From an uncultured Gammaproteobacteria bacterium (GTDB lineage Bacteria; Pseudomonadota; Gammaproteobacteria; CAJQNE01), in assembly GCA_905479545.1 (NCBI GenBank), contig CAJQNE010000056.1, positions 1 to 6,602 of the forward strand: a DNA stretch of 6,602 bases, written 5' to 3'. The position numbers and the translations under genes are program-made. The notes beneath the pieces are model-generated. The model did no database searches. It was not told where the DNA came from and worked only from the letters and a program-made list of their open reading frames with translations. Positions within the stretch are counted from its first letter, which is position 1. Each line of letters starts with the position of its first letter. Below are positions 1 to 6,494 of this stretch, one piece after another.

Positions 1-1
1 A

Positions 2-121
2 GCAAATGCCAACTATCGTCTTCAGCAACAAGATTTACAGACAGCTATGAGTATCGCCAATGATATGTACTCGCAACGCAAAAAAGCGTTACGTCAGCTG
101 AACGCAGCAACACGTAACTAG
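2..121 (+). CDS. C-terminal fragment of upstream conjugation gene (probably traH)
   Basis: An open frame enters from the left edge and ends at TAG 119-121, giving 39 residues. The tail is hydrophilic and rich in Gln, Ala and basic residues (ends LRQLNAATRN), and looks helical or coiled-coil. The stop lies 10 bases before the traG start, and the AGGA that would serve as the traG ribosome site overlaps this stop, so the two genes are very likely one operon. In F and SXT-type systems the gene directly before traG is traH, an outer-membrane-associated pilus/mating-pair protein with a coiled-coil C-terminus, which fits. That identity comes from gene order and general character only. No diagnostic TraH motif lies in the visible part, and other integrative-element families place different genes here. 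Confidence 0.6.
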   Translation, partial: ANANYRLQQQDLQTAMSIANDMYSQRKKALRQLNAATRN

Positions 122-131
122 GACTTCCCCA

Positions 132-3100
132 ATGGATATGGACTATTACGCGTACGGAGCGTTTGCCGAAACCGTGTCGGCATTTCAGCGAATCGCGTTG
201 ATATTCAGCGATGACAGCTACATGATGTTGGCTAGTGTCCTGGCTATGGGCTCTATCCTGGTCGCAACATTTATGTTGGTTGCAAAAGGCATGAGTGGTA
301 GCCAGGTCAACCCGGTCGGTTTCTTCGTTCCCCTATTGGCTGGCCTGGCCATCTTCATCGGCGGGGTCGTACCGAAAAGCACAGTGTTCGTTTTTGACCC
401 GGTTAAGAATGACAATTTAGCCGTACCTGGCGTGCCTAACCTGATTGTGTTTGTCGCCGGCACACTCAATAAGTTTGAACGCCTCATTGTCGAAATTGTA
501 GATACCGCGAGTGCTACGGCTTACGGCGATACCGCAGGTCCGATCACGTTCAATCTGCTATTGAATAGCACCAGAGCTGAGATCACAGATGTAAATATTC
601 AGCGATCGCTGGCTTCGTACTACGAGGACTGCGGCACGTTTGCACTGCAGACAGGTTTGAATGGGGTTACTCATCAGGAACTACGCCGTAACACAGCCGA
701 TTTGAAAGACACGTTTCAGAAGTTTGTCCACGATGGAATTTACACAACTTTTTATCCCCCCGGTGGTGGCCAAGGCCAAGCGGTTAGCTGTCGTGTTGCC
801 TGGGAAGGTCCGGCAGGAAACGATGGGCTCTTGGCATCAATTGAATCAGCGTTAACATTCGCTGATATGCAATCTCAGATTTGCCGAAAAGCCGGTTTTG
901 ATCCAAACCAAGCCGTTCAGGCGAACCGCTGCGATGAAGAAATTGGCGCTGCAATGAATCTATACGGTGTTGGTGCCGCTGGTTCCGAGGTGTTTTTACG
1001 CAGCGTGACACTGGCTAAAGCTGTGGCTGAAACCCTGCAAAATGAAGAGTATTCACCAGGACAAAGCCAACTCGTTAACCGTCAAATTATGGCCGAGGGT
1101 TTTGGCTCTGCAACAGCGATGAATGAGTGGATACCTAAAGTTCGCGGTTTTATGTTGGCGTTTGCGTTAGGCATTGTAGTGGTTACTTGCCTATTCATAA
1201 TGACTCCCATTGTGGGGCGGGCACTTGCCTTAATTGCCGGCCTTTTTGGTTGGTTGATGATCTGGGGAATTACTGACGCCATAGCATCACAGATGGCCTT
1301 CGACGCAGCGGCTAATGCTTTTGATGAAATGTCCCGCTATAGAATGGGCATTGATTCTTTCCTGGCAACGCCGGAAGCCTCGGTGAAAGCACTGGGTATT
1401 TACGGCAAAGCCCGCGGCACAGCGATGATGATGGCCACGGTGATTAGCGCTGCCCTATTTAAATTTGGAGGCTATGCGTTTACTCAAGTAGCAAACAACT
1501 GGCAAAGCCATCTGGACCAGGCGGGAGAAAGGGCTGGCCGTCAATCAGCCCTTCCTGAAGAACGCGCTGCATTACTATCCTCACTCATGGGTGCGCCTGG
1601 AGTCGAAGGCGTGTTAGCCCAAAACGGCTTTGGTAACGCCGCCTACGGCGCGGCGCAAGGTCGTATGGCCTCTGTCGCCTCGGCCGAACAGACTATTTCA
1701 AGTTCGATGGGTTCTGGCCAATCGGCACATTCCACAGTAAGTGGGATGGGTCGTACTGAAGCGGCATCTAGAATTGGCCAGCACCGGGGGCGTGAGGATG
1801 CCGGTACCCGTCACGGAACTACTGCAGAAGAGACCAGTGAAGCGTCAGCTAGACACGACTCCGGTATGGCAACCACAGGCTCACTGGCTGAAAAAGGTCA
1901 ACTAAGCCTGATGCCGAATGGCTCGTTGAGTGCTGCAGAATTCAGGGGTGCAATGAAAGGTGCTGAAACGGAAGCATTCCTGGGTGTTTACGACCGTATT
2001 AACGGCACAGAGGTAGCTGCAGGCAGAGATAACATTACTCCCGACGGCTTACTAAATACCGGCAACTTTATGCAAGCACAGTCCCAGGGTATGGCTTCAG
2101 CATCAAAAGGCGACGTCGCTGCTGTCACCCAAAATTATGAACAAGCCGGACTGAAAGCAATTGCCGCTGGTGAATTCCTTGCAAACAACAATGGGGCTGC
2201 AGAGCATATTGGTGCTACTGGCGAGCTTCGCAGTCTCGTTGGCTCAGATGCTTACCGAAATGCCAACGACGTGTTGGGGCGTAATTTAATGACACAGGGA
2301 GAGGAAGTTGGGCATGCCATGCGAGCTGAAACCGCAAGAGCCCTTGATGATGGAACTGATCGATACGCGATGGCACGTGAGCTGACGCAACAATCCATTG
2401 GATCTCAAATTGCCGATCTGGATCAGACACGAATGCTAGCTGGCATTCTGGGCGTTGAGTCGAACAGCCCGAGTGAGATTGCGGGTGTTAAATTGGCTCA
2501 GTCATCTACTGGATTACATTTGCCTGTTACAGAATCAAACATAGAGCAATTGATGCCCCGTCTGGAGGCTGCGGGACTTTCAGCTGATGGGGCAAGCGAG
2601 CTTAGAGAAGCCGGGGCTGGAATGATCACTTTCACCATTGACCCTGCAACGAATGAAATAACTTCGCTGCAGGCGCAGACCGGAGCCAGCCTATCTGACA
2701 ACAACCTGGTATCCACGACTTCAGGCTTTACTCAATCAAATCTGAACACCTATACAGCCGATAGCTCGACATCTGTTAAGTCTGGCTATAGCGCCGAAAA
2801 CGCGGTATCCGTAAGTGCAGGAGCGAACTTGTTTGAAGGTGAGTTCCTGGAGTCGCAGGTAACACGCTCATACGATGGCGATAAAGAAATAATAACTACC
2901 AATTCTGGAGACTTAATGTCGCTCGGCAATAGTGTCGGGGAATATTTAAGCGGGCAAGGCGTTACCGTAACTGCATCGCAGGGTCACGCTTATATCGATT
3001 CCAACGGCGCTAGCGGTAACTTAGGTGTTGGAAATTCCATGGCTGGCATTATGGGACAACTTGGTATTTTCAGAAGCCTCACCGATCAAGACCGGACTTC

Positions 3101-3407
3101 AGCAGAAGCCAGTATCAACGGCAACCTGTTGGTTGGTGCGGCCATTGTCCACGATGCCCGCATCGAAGCGGTAAATGAGTTTGCCGATAAAATCGGCTAT
3201 GAATCGGGTTTTCAGCTCGCTGCCGAGGGCCTTGGCCCAACTGGGTTCGATGCAGCACTGGCAGAAAAGGGTTACACCAGAGATCAATTTGATAGCGAGG
3301 TTGCCGGGAGGCAAGCTGAAATTATCGAGCAAAAAACTGGGCGGGCGCTTTACAACCTTACCCAAACAACCGGTGATGCCAGAGACAAAGCCGGATTGCC
3401 TGACTGA
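132..3407 (+). CDS. traG: TraG-like conjugal transfer mating-pair stabilization protein
   Basis: The product has 1091 residues, within the range of F-type TraG (F about 940, SXT about 1190). Hydrophobic segments lie at about residues 31-52, 62-80, 339-362, 363-385 and 428-451, with a weaker one near 100-123. The loop between the early and late helices (about 125-335) has four cysteines (167, 220, 251, 267), suggesting disulfides in the periplasm. After residue 455 the protein is soluble-looking: a Ser/Ala/Gly-rich stretch at 500-590, then a long Ser/Thr/Asn/Gly-rich C-terminal region. In the family, the N-terminal membrane part works in pilus assembly. The periplasmic C-terminal part stabilises mating pairs and is the target of entry exclusion. 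AGGA at 120-123, eight bases upstream, supports the ATG at 132; ATG 138 is a possible alternative. The polarity of the C-terminal domain and any TraG*-like cleavage are inferred from F. Confidence 0.85.
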   Translation: MDMDYYAYGAFAETVSAFQRIALIFSDDSYMMLASVLAMGSILVATFMLVAKGMSGSQVNPVGFFVPLLAGLAIFIGGVVPKSTVFVFDPVKNDNLAVPGVPNLIVFVAGTLNKFERLIVEIVDTASATAYGDTAGPITFNLLLNSTRAEITDVNIQRSLASYYEDCGTFALQTGLNGVTHQELRRNTADLKDTFQKFVHDGIYTTFYPPGGGQGQAVSCRVAWEGPAGNDGLLASIESALTFADMQSQICRKAGFDPNQAVQANRCDEEIGAAMNLYGVGAAGSEVFLRSVTLAKAVAETLQNEEYSPGQSQLVNRQIMAEGFGSATAMNEWIPKVRGFMLAFALGIVVVTCLFIMTPIVGRALALIAGLFGWLMIWGITDAIASQMAFDAAANAFDEMSRYRMGIDSFLATPEASVKALGIYGKARGTAMMMATVISAALFKFGGYAFTQVANNWQSHLDQAGERAGRQSALPEERAALLSSLMGAPGVEGVLAQNGFGNAAYGAAQGRMASVASAEQTISSSMGSGQSAHSTVSGMGRTEAASRIGQHRGREDAGTRHGTTAEETSEASARHDSGMATTGSLAEKGQLSLMPNGSLSAAEFRGAMKGAETEAFLGVYDRINGTEVAAGRDNITPDGLLNTGNFMQAQSQGMASASKGDVAAVTQNYEQAGLKAIAAGEFLANNNGAAEHIGATGELRSLVGSDAYRNANDVLGRNLMTQGEEVGHAMRAETARALDDGTDRYAMARELTQQSIGSQIADLDQTRMLAGILGVESNSPSEIAGVKLAQSSTGLHLPVTESNIEQLMPRLEAAGLSADGASELREAGAGMITFTIDPATNEITSLQAQTGASLSDNNLVSTTSGFTQSNLNTYTADSSTSVKSGYSAENAVSVSAGANLFEGEFLESQVTRSYDGDKEIITTNSGDLMSLGNSVGEYLSGQGVTVTASQGHAYIDSNGASGNLGVGNSMAGIMGQLGIFRSLTDQDRTSAEASINGNLLVGAAIVHDARIEAVNEFADKIGYESGFQLAAEGLGPTGFDAALAEKGYTRDQFDSEVAGRQAEIIEQKTGRALYNLTQTTGDARDKAGLPD

Positions 3408-3417
3408 TGCGGATTAA

Positions 3418-3696
3418 CTACGGAGTATCGCTGAGTTCGCTAGTCCAAACGCCATGTGCGTCCAGATTGGCTGACCGAAGGGCATCTGCCGCACCGTTGG
3501 GAAGCAATCCAGCATCTTCCGGAACACTTTCAGTTTCAGGAAATAAAGCGTTAGCCAAAGCAGCTATTGAGCCAACAGCAATAGCAAATGACCACCGCTC
3601 GGCCGCCTCGCCGCCCAGCAAAAATAATACAACCGCAGTTGCCAGGCCAGCTACGCCTACGCTTACTGACAATACTATTTTTCTGTTAGTGGCCAT
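3418..3696 (-). CDS. Small two-helix inner-membrane protein, convergent with traG
   Basis: The protein has 92 residues. Two hydrophobic helices lie at about residues 7-28 (after a basic MATNRK start) and 34-52, followed by a hydrophilic, acidic tail of 40 residues with no cysteine. I do not recognise a family. The frame is judged real for three reasons. GGAG (minus strand, 3704-3707) sits seven bases before the ATG at 3694-3696. An extended -10 lies just upstream. The helix-tail layout is protein-like, whereas the overlapping plus-strand frame has no RBS and starts inside the traG stop. Its stop is ten bases from the traG stop, so the two genes are convergent. Having its own promoter it could be expressed independently of the tra operon. 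A small membrane protein beside traG invites comparison with the entry-exclusion proteins TraS and Eex, but this is positional inference only. Confidence 0.7.
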   Translation of the reverse strand: MATNRKIVLSVSVGVAGLATAVVLFLLGGEAAERWSFAIAVGSIAALANALFPETESVPEDAGLLPNGAADALRSANLDAHGVWTSELSDTP

Positions 3697-3720
3697 CAGA
3701 TTACTCCAACCGATTTACGA

Positions 3721-3748
3721 CCTAATAAATTCTATCACACTGAGTCAA
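3721..3748 (-). promoter_or_regulatory. Candidate promoter of the 92-residue membrane protein gene
   Basis: Read on the minus strand, 3729-3737 is TGATAGAAT, an extended -10 (TGn plus TAGAAT, five of six matches to TATAAT). A transcript starting about seven bases on, near 3721, would give a leader of roughly 25 bases containing the GGAG ribosome site. A TTGACT at 3743-3748 is a good -35 hexamer but only 8 bases from this -10, so it could pair only with a poorer -10 (TATTAG) 15 bases away. Motif reading only. Confidence 0.4.
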
Positions 3749-3760
3749 GAGAGATTTTTC

Positions 3761-3997
3761 ATGAAAATACTGTGTTCCTTGAAAGCAATTATCGTTACTG
3801 GATTGTTTGTCTTCGCCCCGCTTCAGACAGCAACGGCCGGAAACGCCAACTGCAAAGTTGTCACCGCTATGCAGCCTGCACAATTCCAGGCTTTAGTGAA
3901 CCGAGAGTTAGCGAATGGTAATCGCGAAGTAGTTGGATCTAGTTTGACTAGCGGAAAGTCCGGAATGCTTTATTACGCGCTGATCTGTGATGCCTAA
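3761..3997 (+). CDS. Secreted DUF1737-like small protein
   Basis: The product has 78 residues. The N-terminus is a typical Sec signal: MKILCSLK, a hydrophobic core to about residue 20, and likely cleavage after TATA (residue 26). There is no lipobox, so the mature protein of about 52 residues should be periplasmic. It runs KVVTAMQPAQFQALVNREL, then a Gly/Ser turn, then MLYYALICDA. This follows the DUF1737 pattern of a KVVTA start, a helix with LVN and a final YYxAx strand, a family of unknown function. Cys31 and Cys76 bracket the mature domain and could form a disulfide. The start is fixed by the purine-rich AGAGAG at 3748-3753 and by the signal peptide; the same frame is open upstream to 3407, but that part lies over the minus-strand gene. 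The last codons overlap the transglycosylase start, implying translational coupling and a shared role at the conjugation envelope. The DUF1737 match is from memory of the pattern, not a search. Confidence 0.7.
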   Translation: MKILCSLKAIIVTGLFVFAPLQTATAGNANCKVVTAMQPAQFQALVNRELANGNREVVGSSLTSGKSGMLYYALICDA

Positions 3998-4457
3998 GCT
4001 CGCCCTGTTTACGGCGGCGATGCTTCTGGCGTTCAACTCTGTAGCCGAAGAAACCTGTTGGCAACAAGCGGCTAACCGCTTTGACCTTCCCGCGAGTTTA
4101 ATTCGGGCGGTGTCGTCAGTTGAAAGCTCACACAATCCGAACGCCGTAGCCCACCCACCAAATGGCACAATTTCAATTGGAATGATGCAGGTAAATTCGT
4201 GGTGGCTTCCAAAAATAAAGGCGTTTGGGGTCAGCAAGTCAGATTTGTACGACCCTTGCACTAACGTAATGGTCGGATCCTGGATACTATCTCAGGAAGT
4301 ACAAAGGTACGGACTGACCTGGCGGGCCCTCGGATCTTATTATGCTGGTCCAATAAACAAAAAAAACGAGCGATGGAAGCGCCCACATTACCTCGAGTAC
4401 GCCACGAAAGTTATTGACCGTTGGCGATACCTTCAGCAACAAAATATGGAGGGCTAA
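3990..4457 (+). CDS. Secreted SLT-type lytic transglycosylase (VirB1/IagB-like)
   Basis: The product has 155 residues and should cleave peptidoglycan glycan strands to let the conjugation machinery cross the wall. Residues 1-19 are a signal peptide (MPK, then a hydrophobic core, cleavage after SVA). The transglycosylase fold follows. Catalytic Glu45 lies in AVSSVESSHNPNAV. The GMMQVN motif is at 64-69, and LGSYYAG (114-120) closes the active site. Cys23 and Cys90 (in DPCTNV) match the disulfide pair typical of the IagB/PilT/VirB1-type small periplasmic enzymes. ATG 3990 overlaps the preceding gene's stop by eight bases. A GTG directly before it (3987) is an alternative start. There is no clear Shine-Dalgarno sequence, so translation probably depends on coupling to the upstream gene. 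In F-type systems the equivalent is the orf169/P19-like transglycosylase, though sequence distance is unknown. Confidence 0.9.
   Translation: MPKLALFTAAMLLAFNSVAEETCWQQAANRFDLPASLIRAVSSVESSHNPNAVAHPPNGTISIGMMQVNSWWLPKIKAFGVSKSDLYDPCTNVMVGSWILSQEVQRYGLTWRALGSYYAGPINKKNERWKRPHYLEYATKVIDRWRYLQQQNMEG
4448..4453 (+). promoter_or_regulatory. Strong ribosome binding site for the 105-residue ORF
   Basis: GGAGGG lies seven bases before the ATG at 4461, inside the last codons of the transglycosylase gene. It decides the start: the nearer ATG at 4457, which overlaps the TAA stop, opens a frame that ends after nine codons. Confidence 0.7.
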
Positions 4458-4460
4458 TGT

Positions 4461-4778
4461 ATGTGGCACTTTGGCGTATCGAGTGAAGCTGCCGAAATGG
4501 TAGATTCCTGGCCGGATTATATTTCCGCTGGCAGCTTCATTTCAGAGCGAATTAGAAGATCACGAGGAATGACTCCCTCTTCGGAAGAAGAGTCTCAGTG
4601 GTTGGATAACTTAGCTTTTTTCACCTGCAACAGCCCTCTTCCCAAAACACCGACTGCGGCGAGAGAGTCAATACGCTCAGCAACCGGCCTGGAAGCCGAG
4701 TGTGTTCTGCTCGCTGGCCGAATTACCATTTCCGATAACGATTCATCGAAGTATCCTCTTCACGAGGTTCAACTTTAG
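4461..4778 (+). CDS. Hypothetical protein downstream of the lytic transglycosylase
   Basis: The protein has 105 residues and starts MWHFGVSSEAAEMVDSW. I do not recognise a family. It has no signal peptide or membrane helix, and only two cysteines (about residues 56 and 80), so it is probably cytoplasmic. The first half is rich in charged and Ser/Glu residues and likely helical. The second half (TPTAARESIRSATGL, then ECVLLAGRITI) could form a small alpha/beta unit. The GGAGGG site and a three-base gap to the previous stop make it the last clear member of the 3761-4778 cluster. Whether its C-terminus is native is uncertain, because the following DNA is a probable junction, but the frame ends normally at TAG. 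Confidence 0.65.
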   Translation: MWHFGVSSEAAEMVDSWPDYISAGSFISERIRRSRGMTPSSEEESQWLDNLAFFTCNSPLPKTPTAARESIRSATGLEAECVLLAGRITISDNDSSKYPLHEVQL

Positions 4779-4793
4779 CTTGCCTGCTGACAA

Positions 4794-4841
4794 GGGGTTC
4801 TACCCCGTAAAAACAGACCGTAGGGAGTCTGGGTTATACCC
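4794..4841. repeat. Paired 11-bp dyad repeats GGGTTNTACCC with an intervening hairpin
   Basis: GGGTTCTACCC (4795-4805) and GGGTTATACCC (4831-4841) are identical at 10 of 11 positions, each self-complementary at its ends, and 36 bp apart start to start. The left copy extends to GGGG/CCCC (4794-4806). Between them CAGAC (4814-4818) pairs with GTCTG (4827-4831), giving three small hairpins in under 50 bp. They could be operator sites for a dimeric regulator, RNA structure in a leader or 3' end, or the trace of a mobile-element end. No run of T follows, so a standard intrinsic terminator is not supported. Confidence 0.5.
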
Positions 4842-5003
4842 ATGTTCGAGATGTACGGTGATATATGGTTCAGAAACCGTTATGGGGATATGACGATTTA
4901 TGGACACTTTGTCGGGCAATTATTGAGTTTGAAAGCCATCGTGCTTAATAACACTAAGAGAAACCGGAACAACAAAAAGTACCGTGATGGTGGCGGTGAC
5001 TAA
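4842..5003 (+). CDS. Possible truncated small ORF at the module junction
   Basis: A 53-codon frame starts MFEMYGDIWFRNRYGD and continues MTIYGHFVGQLL. Its first 30 residues look protein-like, with aromatic residues and a recurring YGD/YGH pattern. The last part (rich in Asn, Lys and Arg, ending DGGGD) lies opposite the minus-strand RND remnant and reads like antisense of it. A simple reading is a gene of the conjugation module that loses its native 3' end at about 4915-4935, where the other block begins. The only purine-rich site, AGGGAG at 4822-4827, is 14 bases before the ATG, which is too far for a good start. The ORF may therefore not be translated. Family not recognised. Confidence 0.3.
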   Translation: MFEMYGDIWFRNRYGDMTIYGHFVGQLLSLKAIVLNNTKRNRNNKKYRDGGGD

Positions 5004-5087
5004 CCCACCAACCAGCACCAGTGCCAAAAGCTGATAGATATCGAAACCCGGCACTACTAGCTTGATTTTATGGCGCTCATTTTGTGA
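4920..5087 (-). pseudogene. C-terminal remnant of an RND-type efflux permease
   Basis: The minus-strand frame is open for 55 codons between stops and ends at TAA 4920-4922. Its core reads ALVLVGGLVTATITVLFVVP, followed by VSLSVIKHDG. This resembles the final transmembrane helix of RND permeases (HME/HAE families), where a pattern like GGLxTxTxLTLFVxPxLY precedes a short cytoplasmic tail. Only about 50 residues of a protein normally over 1000 long remain, and there is no start codon context, so it is a fragment. It lies downstream of and on the same strand as the two-component system, which commonly neighbours and controls such pumps. The assignment is by pattern on a short hydrophobic segment; another membrane protein cannot be excluded. 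Confidence 0.45.
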
Positions 5088-5184
5088 TTAGCTGCCAACG
5101 ATGTTCTTCAGGGCCGTAAGGTTGTTTAGTCACCAGCGGTAGTCGCTTGTTTTTTGTATAGAGAACTTTTCGGCGGCGCCAGAA
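5077..5184 (-). pseudogene. 35-residue C-terminal-like remnant of an unknown gene
   Basis: A minus-strand frame is open between stops at 5185-5187 and 5077-5079. It reads FWRRRKVLYTKNKRLPLVTK, then QPYGPEEHRWQLITK and a stop. It lacks an ATG, but the composition (charged, with a Pro/Gly turn and aromatic residues) is more protein-like than the other frames in this gap. It overlaps the start of the open RND-like frame by 11 bases in a different frame. It may be the tail of a gene once placed after the kinase, or a chance frame. No family recognised. Confidence 0.2.
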
Positions 5185-5198
5185 TCAAGCGGCTGGGT

Positions 5199-6494
5199 TC
5201 AGCACTGCGGTTGCTTGTACAAAAGCTCCAACCCGCCATTTTTATGGTTCGACAATTCAATTTTACCGCCCAGTCGTTGAGCAATTTCGGCGCTGATCGC
5301 TAAACCCAGCCCATTGCCTTCAGTTACGGCGTTTTGGGATCGATAAAACGGTTCCATTACACTTTGTAGTTCGCTCGCAGGTATTCCTGCTCCGCTATCT
5401 GTCACACGAAAGATAGCCAATCCAGCATTGGCGGTTAGGCTTATATCAACTTTACCGCCCGGCGGGGTATAGCGGATGGCGTTATCAATGGCGTTGCGTA
5501 TCAGTTGTGCGAGTCGTCCCTGTTGGTCAAGTAGCTTCAAATCTACTTGCTCAGTTACACCTAAATCCACTTGTCCAGCCTCTGCCAAAGGGAATAAATC
5601 GGCTATTACTTCTTTAACAACCATGTTCAATGAAACAGCCTCCAAAGGCGTTTTGTGGTCACTTTGCAGTCGGGCGAGGTCAAGCAATTGATCGACCAAG
5701 CGGCTTAACCGCTCCATGCCTAGTTGAAGGCTTATCTGACGCTCGCGTTTCTCCGCCTCAGAATTGGCTTTGGCGGAATTTTCGACCATTAGCGTCAATG
5801 CGGCCACGGGAGTGCGCAGCTCGTGAGCTGCGTCGGCAATAAATCGATATTGTTTCTGCATAGCTTGTTGAATACGCTCGATTAGGGCGTTTATAGAAGA
5901 AACAAACGGAATGATTTCGTCGGGCAACCCCTCTGCGGAAATCGTTTCGATTTGCGTTGCGTCTTGTCGGTCGAGACTTTTGGCCAAGTTCTTTAGTGGC
6001 TTGAGTCTATTACGGATAATGAAATGCACGATGAGCAACATGCTTATAACGAGCAGAGCCATGGGGTAGAGCACGGTTAAGCTGCTGGCGATAGCTATTT
6101 CGTTACGCAGTTCGGTTTGTTGCGCTAAGGCATAACGGCCTTTATCCAGCGTTGAGTGAACGACAAGTGCCCGCCACCTATCGCCTTGAATGCTAACCGT
6201 TTGAAAACCAATTTTAAGCGGTTTTTTCAGATCGAAAAATGCTCCCGGCAAAGCCTTGTCGAGGCGGTGAATAACAATAGTTTCGTCATCAATTTGGTCG
6301 TCAAACCGTGGTGATTCTATTACCTGACCGATGTTAACCAGTTTGCCGATTTCTTCCAATGTATCGTCTTGTAAGTCACGGACTTCAAAAAAACTCAGCA
6401 CGCCAACCGCGAGACATGCGGCTAATACTAGCAATACCGTGGTGGAAATAATCCAAAGGCTAAGGTCGTACTGTATTGAGTTTCCGCGTTTCAC
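5199..6494 (-). CDS. QseC-like sensor histidine kinase
   Basis: The 431-residue protein is full-length for the family. Membrane helices lie at about 14-36 and 139-160, flanking a roughly 100-residue periplasmic sensor region. A HAMP-like linker runs from 160 to 212. The HisKA box FIADAAHELRTP places the phosphorylated residue at His224. The ATPase domain shows the N box NAIDNAIRYTP (Asn334, Asn338), the G1 box DSGAG (366-370), the F box FYR (383-385) and the G2 box GNGLGL (393-398), so all catalytic elements are present. It phosphorylates a response regulator in response to an envelope signal; the signal is unknown, and no metal-binding His/Cys cluster is obvious in the sensor region. The start is GTG at 6492-6494, overlapping the regulator stop as GTGA, so the two genes are translationally coupled. 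The layout and the LPDE...AALTL region place it with QseC/PmrB/TctE-type kinases. Confidence 0.9.
   Translation of the reverse strand: MKRGNSIQYDLSLWIISTTVLLVLAACLAVGVLSFFEVRDLQDDTLEEIGKLVNIGQVIESPRFDDQIDDETIVIHRLDKALPGAFFDLKKPLKIGFQTVSIQGDRWRALVVHSTLDKGRYALAQQTELRNEIAIASSLTVLYPMALLVISMLLIVHFIIRNRLKPLKNLAKSLDRQDATQIETISAEGLPDEIIPFVSSINALIERIQQAMQKQYRFIADAAHELRTPVAALTLMVENSAKANSEAEKRERQISLQLGMERLSRLVDQLLDLARLQSDHKTPLEAVSLNMVVKEVIADLFPLAEAGQVDLGVTEQVDLKLLDQQGRLAQLIRNAIDNAIRYTPPGGKVDISLTANAGLAIFRVTDSGAGIPASELQSVMEPFYRSQNAVTEGNGLGLAISAEIAQRLGGKIELSNHKNGGLELLYKQPQC

Larger units (their letters stand above)
4779..5198. other. Gene-poor junction between conjugation genes and two-component system
   Basis: These 420 bases hold no complete recognisable gene. 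Their contents are the paired dyads, the 53-codon ORF, the RND-like tail and the short unknown tail. Coding direction changes here, from plus (conjugation) to minus (regulator block). I saw no transposase, tRNA, integrase attachment core or terminal inverted repeat that would name the event that joined the two sides. Confidence 0.55.

Noticed and set aside
3407..3760. Plus-strand open frame running from the traG stop into the DUF1737-like gene (196 codons in all)
   Set aside because: The first 118 codons have no RBS, lie opposite the minus-strand membrane gene with its good SD, and read as low-quality protein. A signal peptide and purine-rich RBS mark the real start at 3761.
3908..4261. Minus-strand 117-codon frame over the transglycosylase
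   Set aside because: It is the shadow of two well-supported plus-strand genes, including an enzyme with all catalytic motifs.
4794..4880. Intrinsic terminator or group II intron domain V-like structure
   Set aside because: The stems are only 4-5 bp with no trailing T run, and no canonical domain V sequence or intron-encoded protein is present.
4702..4893. Plus-strand 63-codon frame overlapping the end of the 105-residue ORF
   Set aside because: It has no RBS, it passes through the hairpin region, and it competes with a gene that has a strong RBS.
4900..4930. Possible insertion-sequence end (GACACTTTGTC dyad and nearby sequence)
   Set aside because: No transposase, matching inverted end or target duplication is visible; a short dyad alone is not enough.
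5476..5842. Two plus-strand frames of about 70 codons inside the kinase gene
   Set aside because: They lie antisense to conserved kinase motifs (HisKA and N box) and have no supporting start signals.
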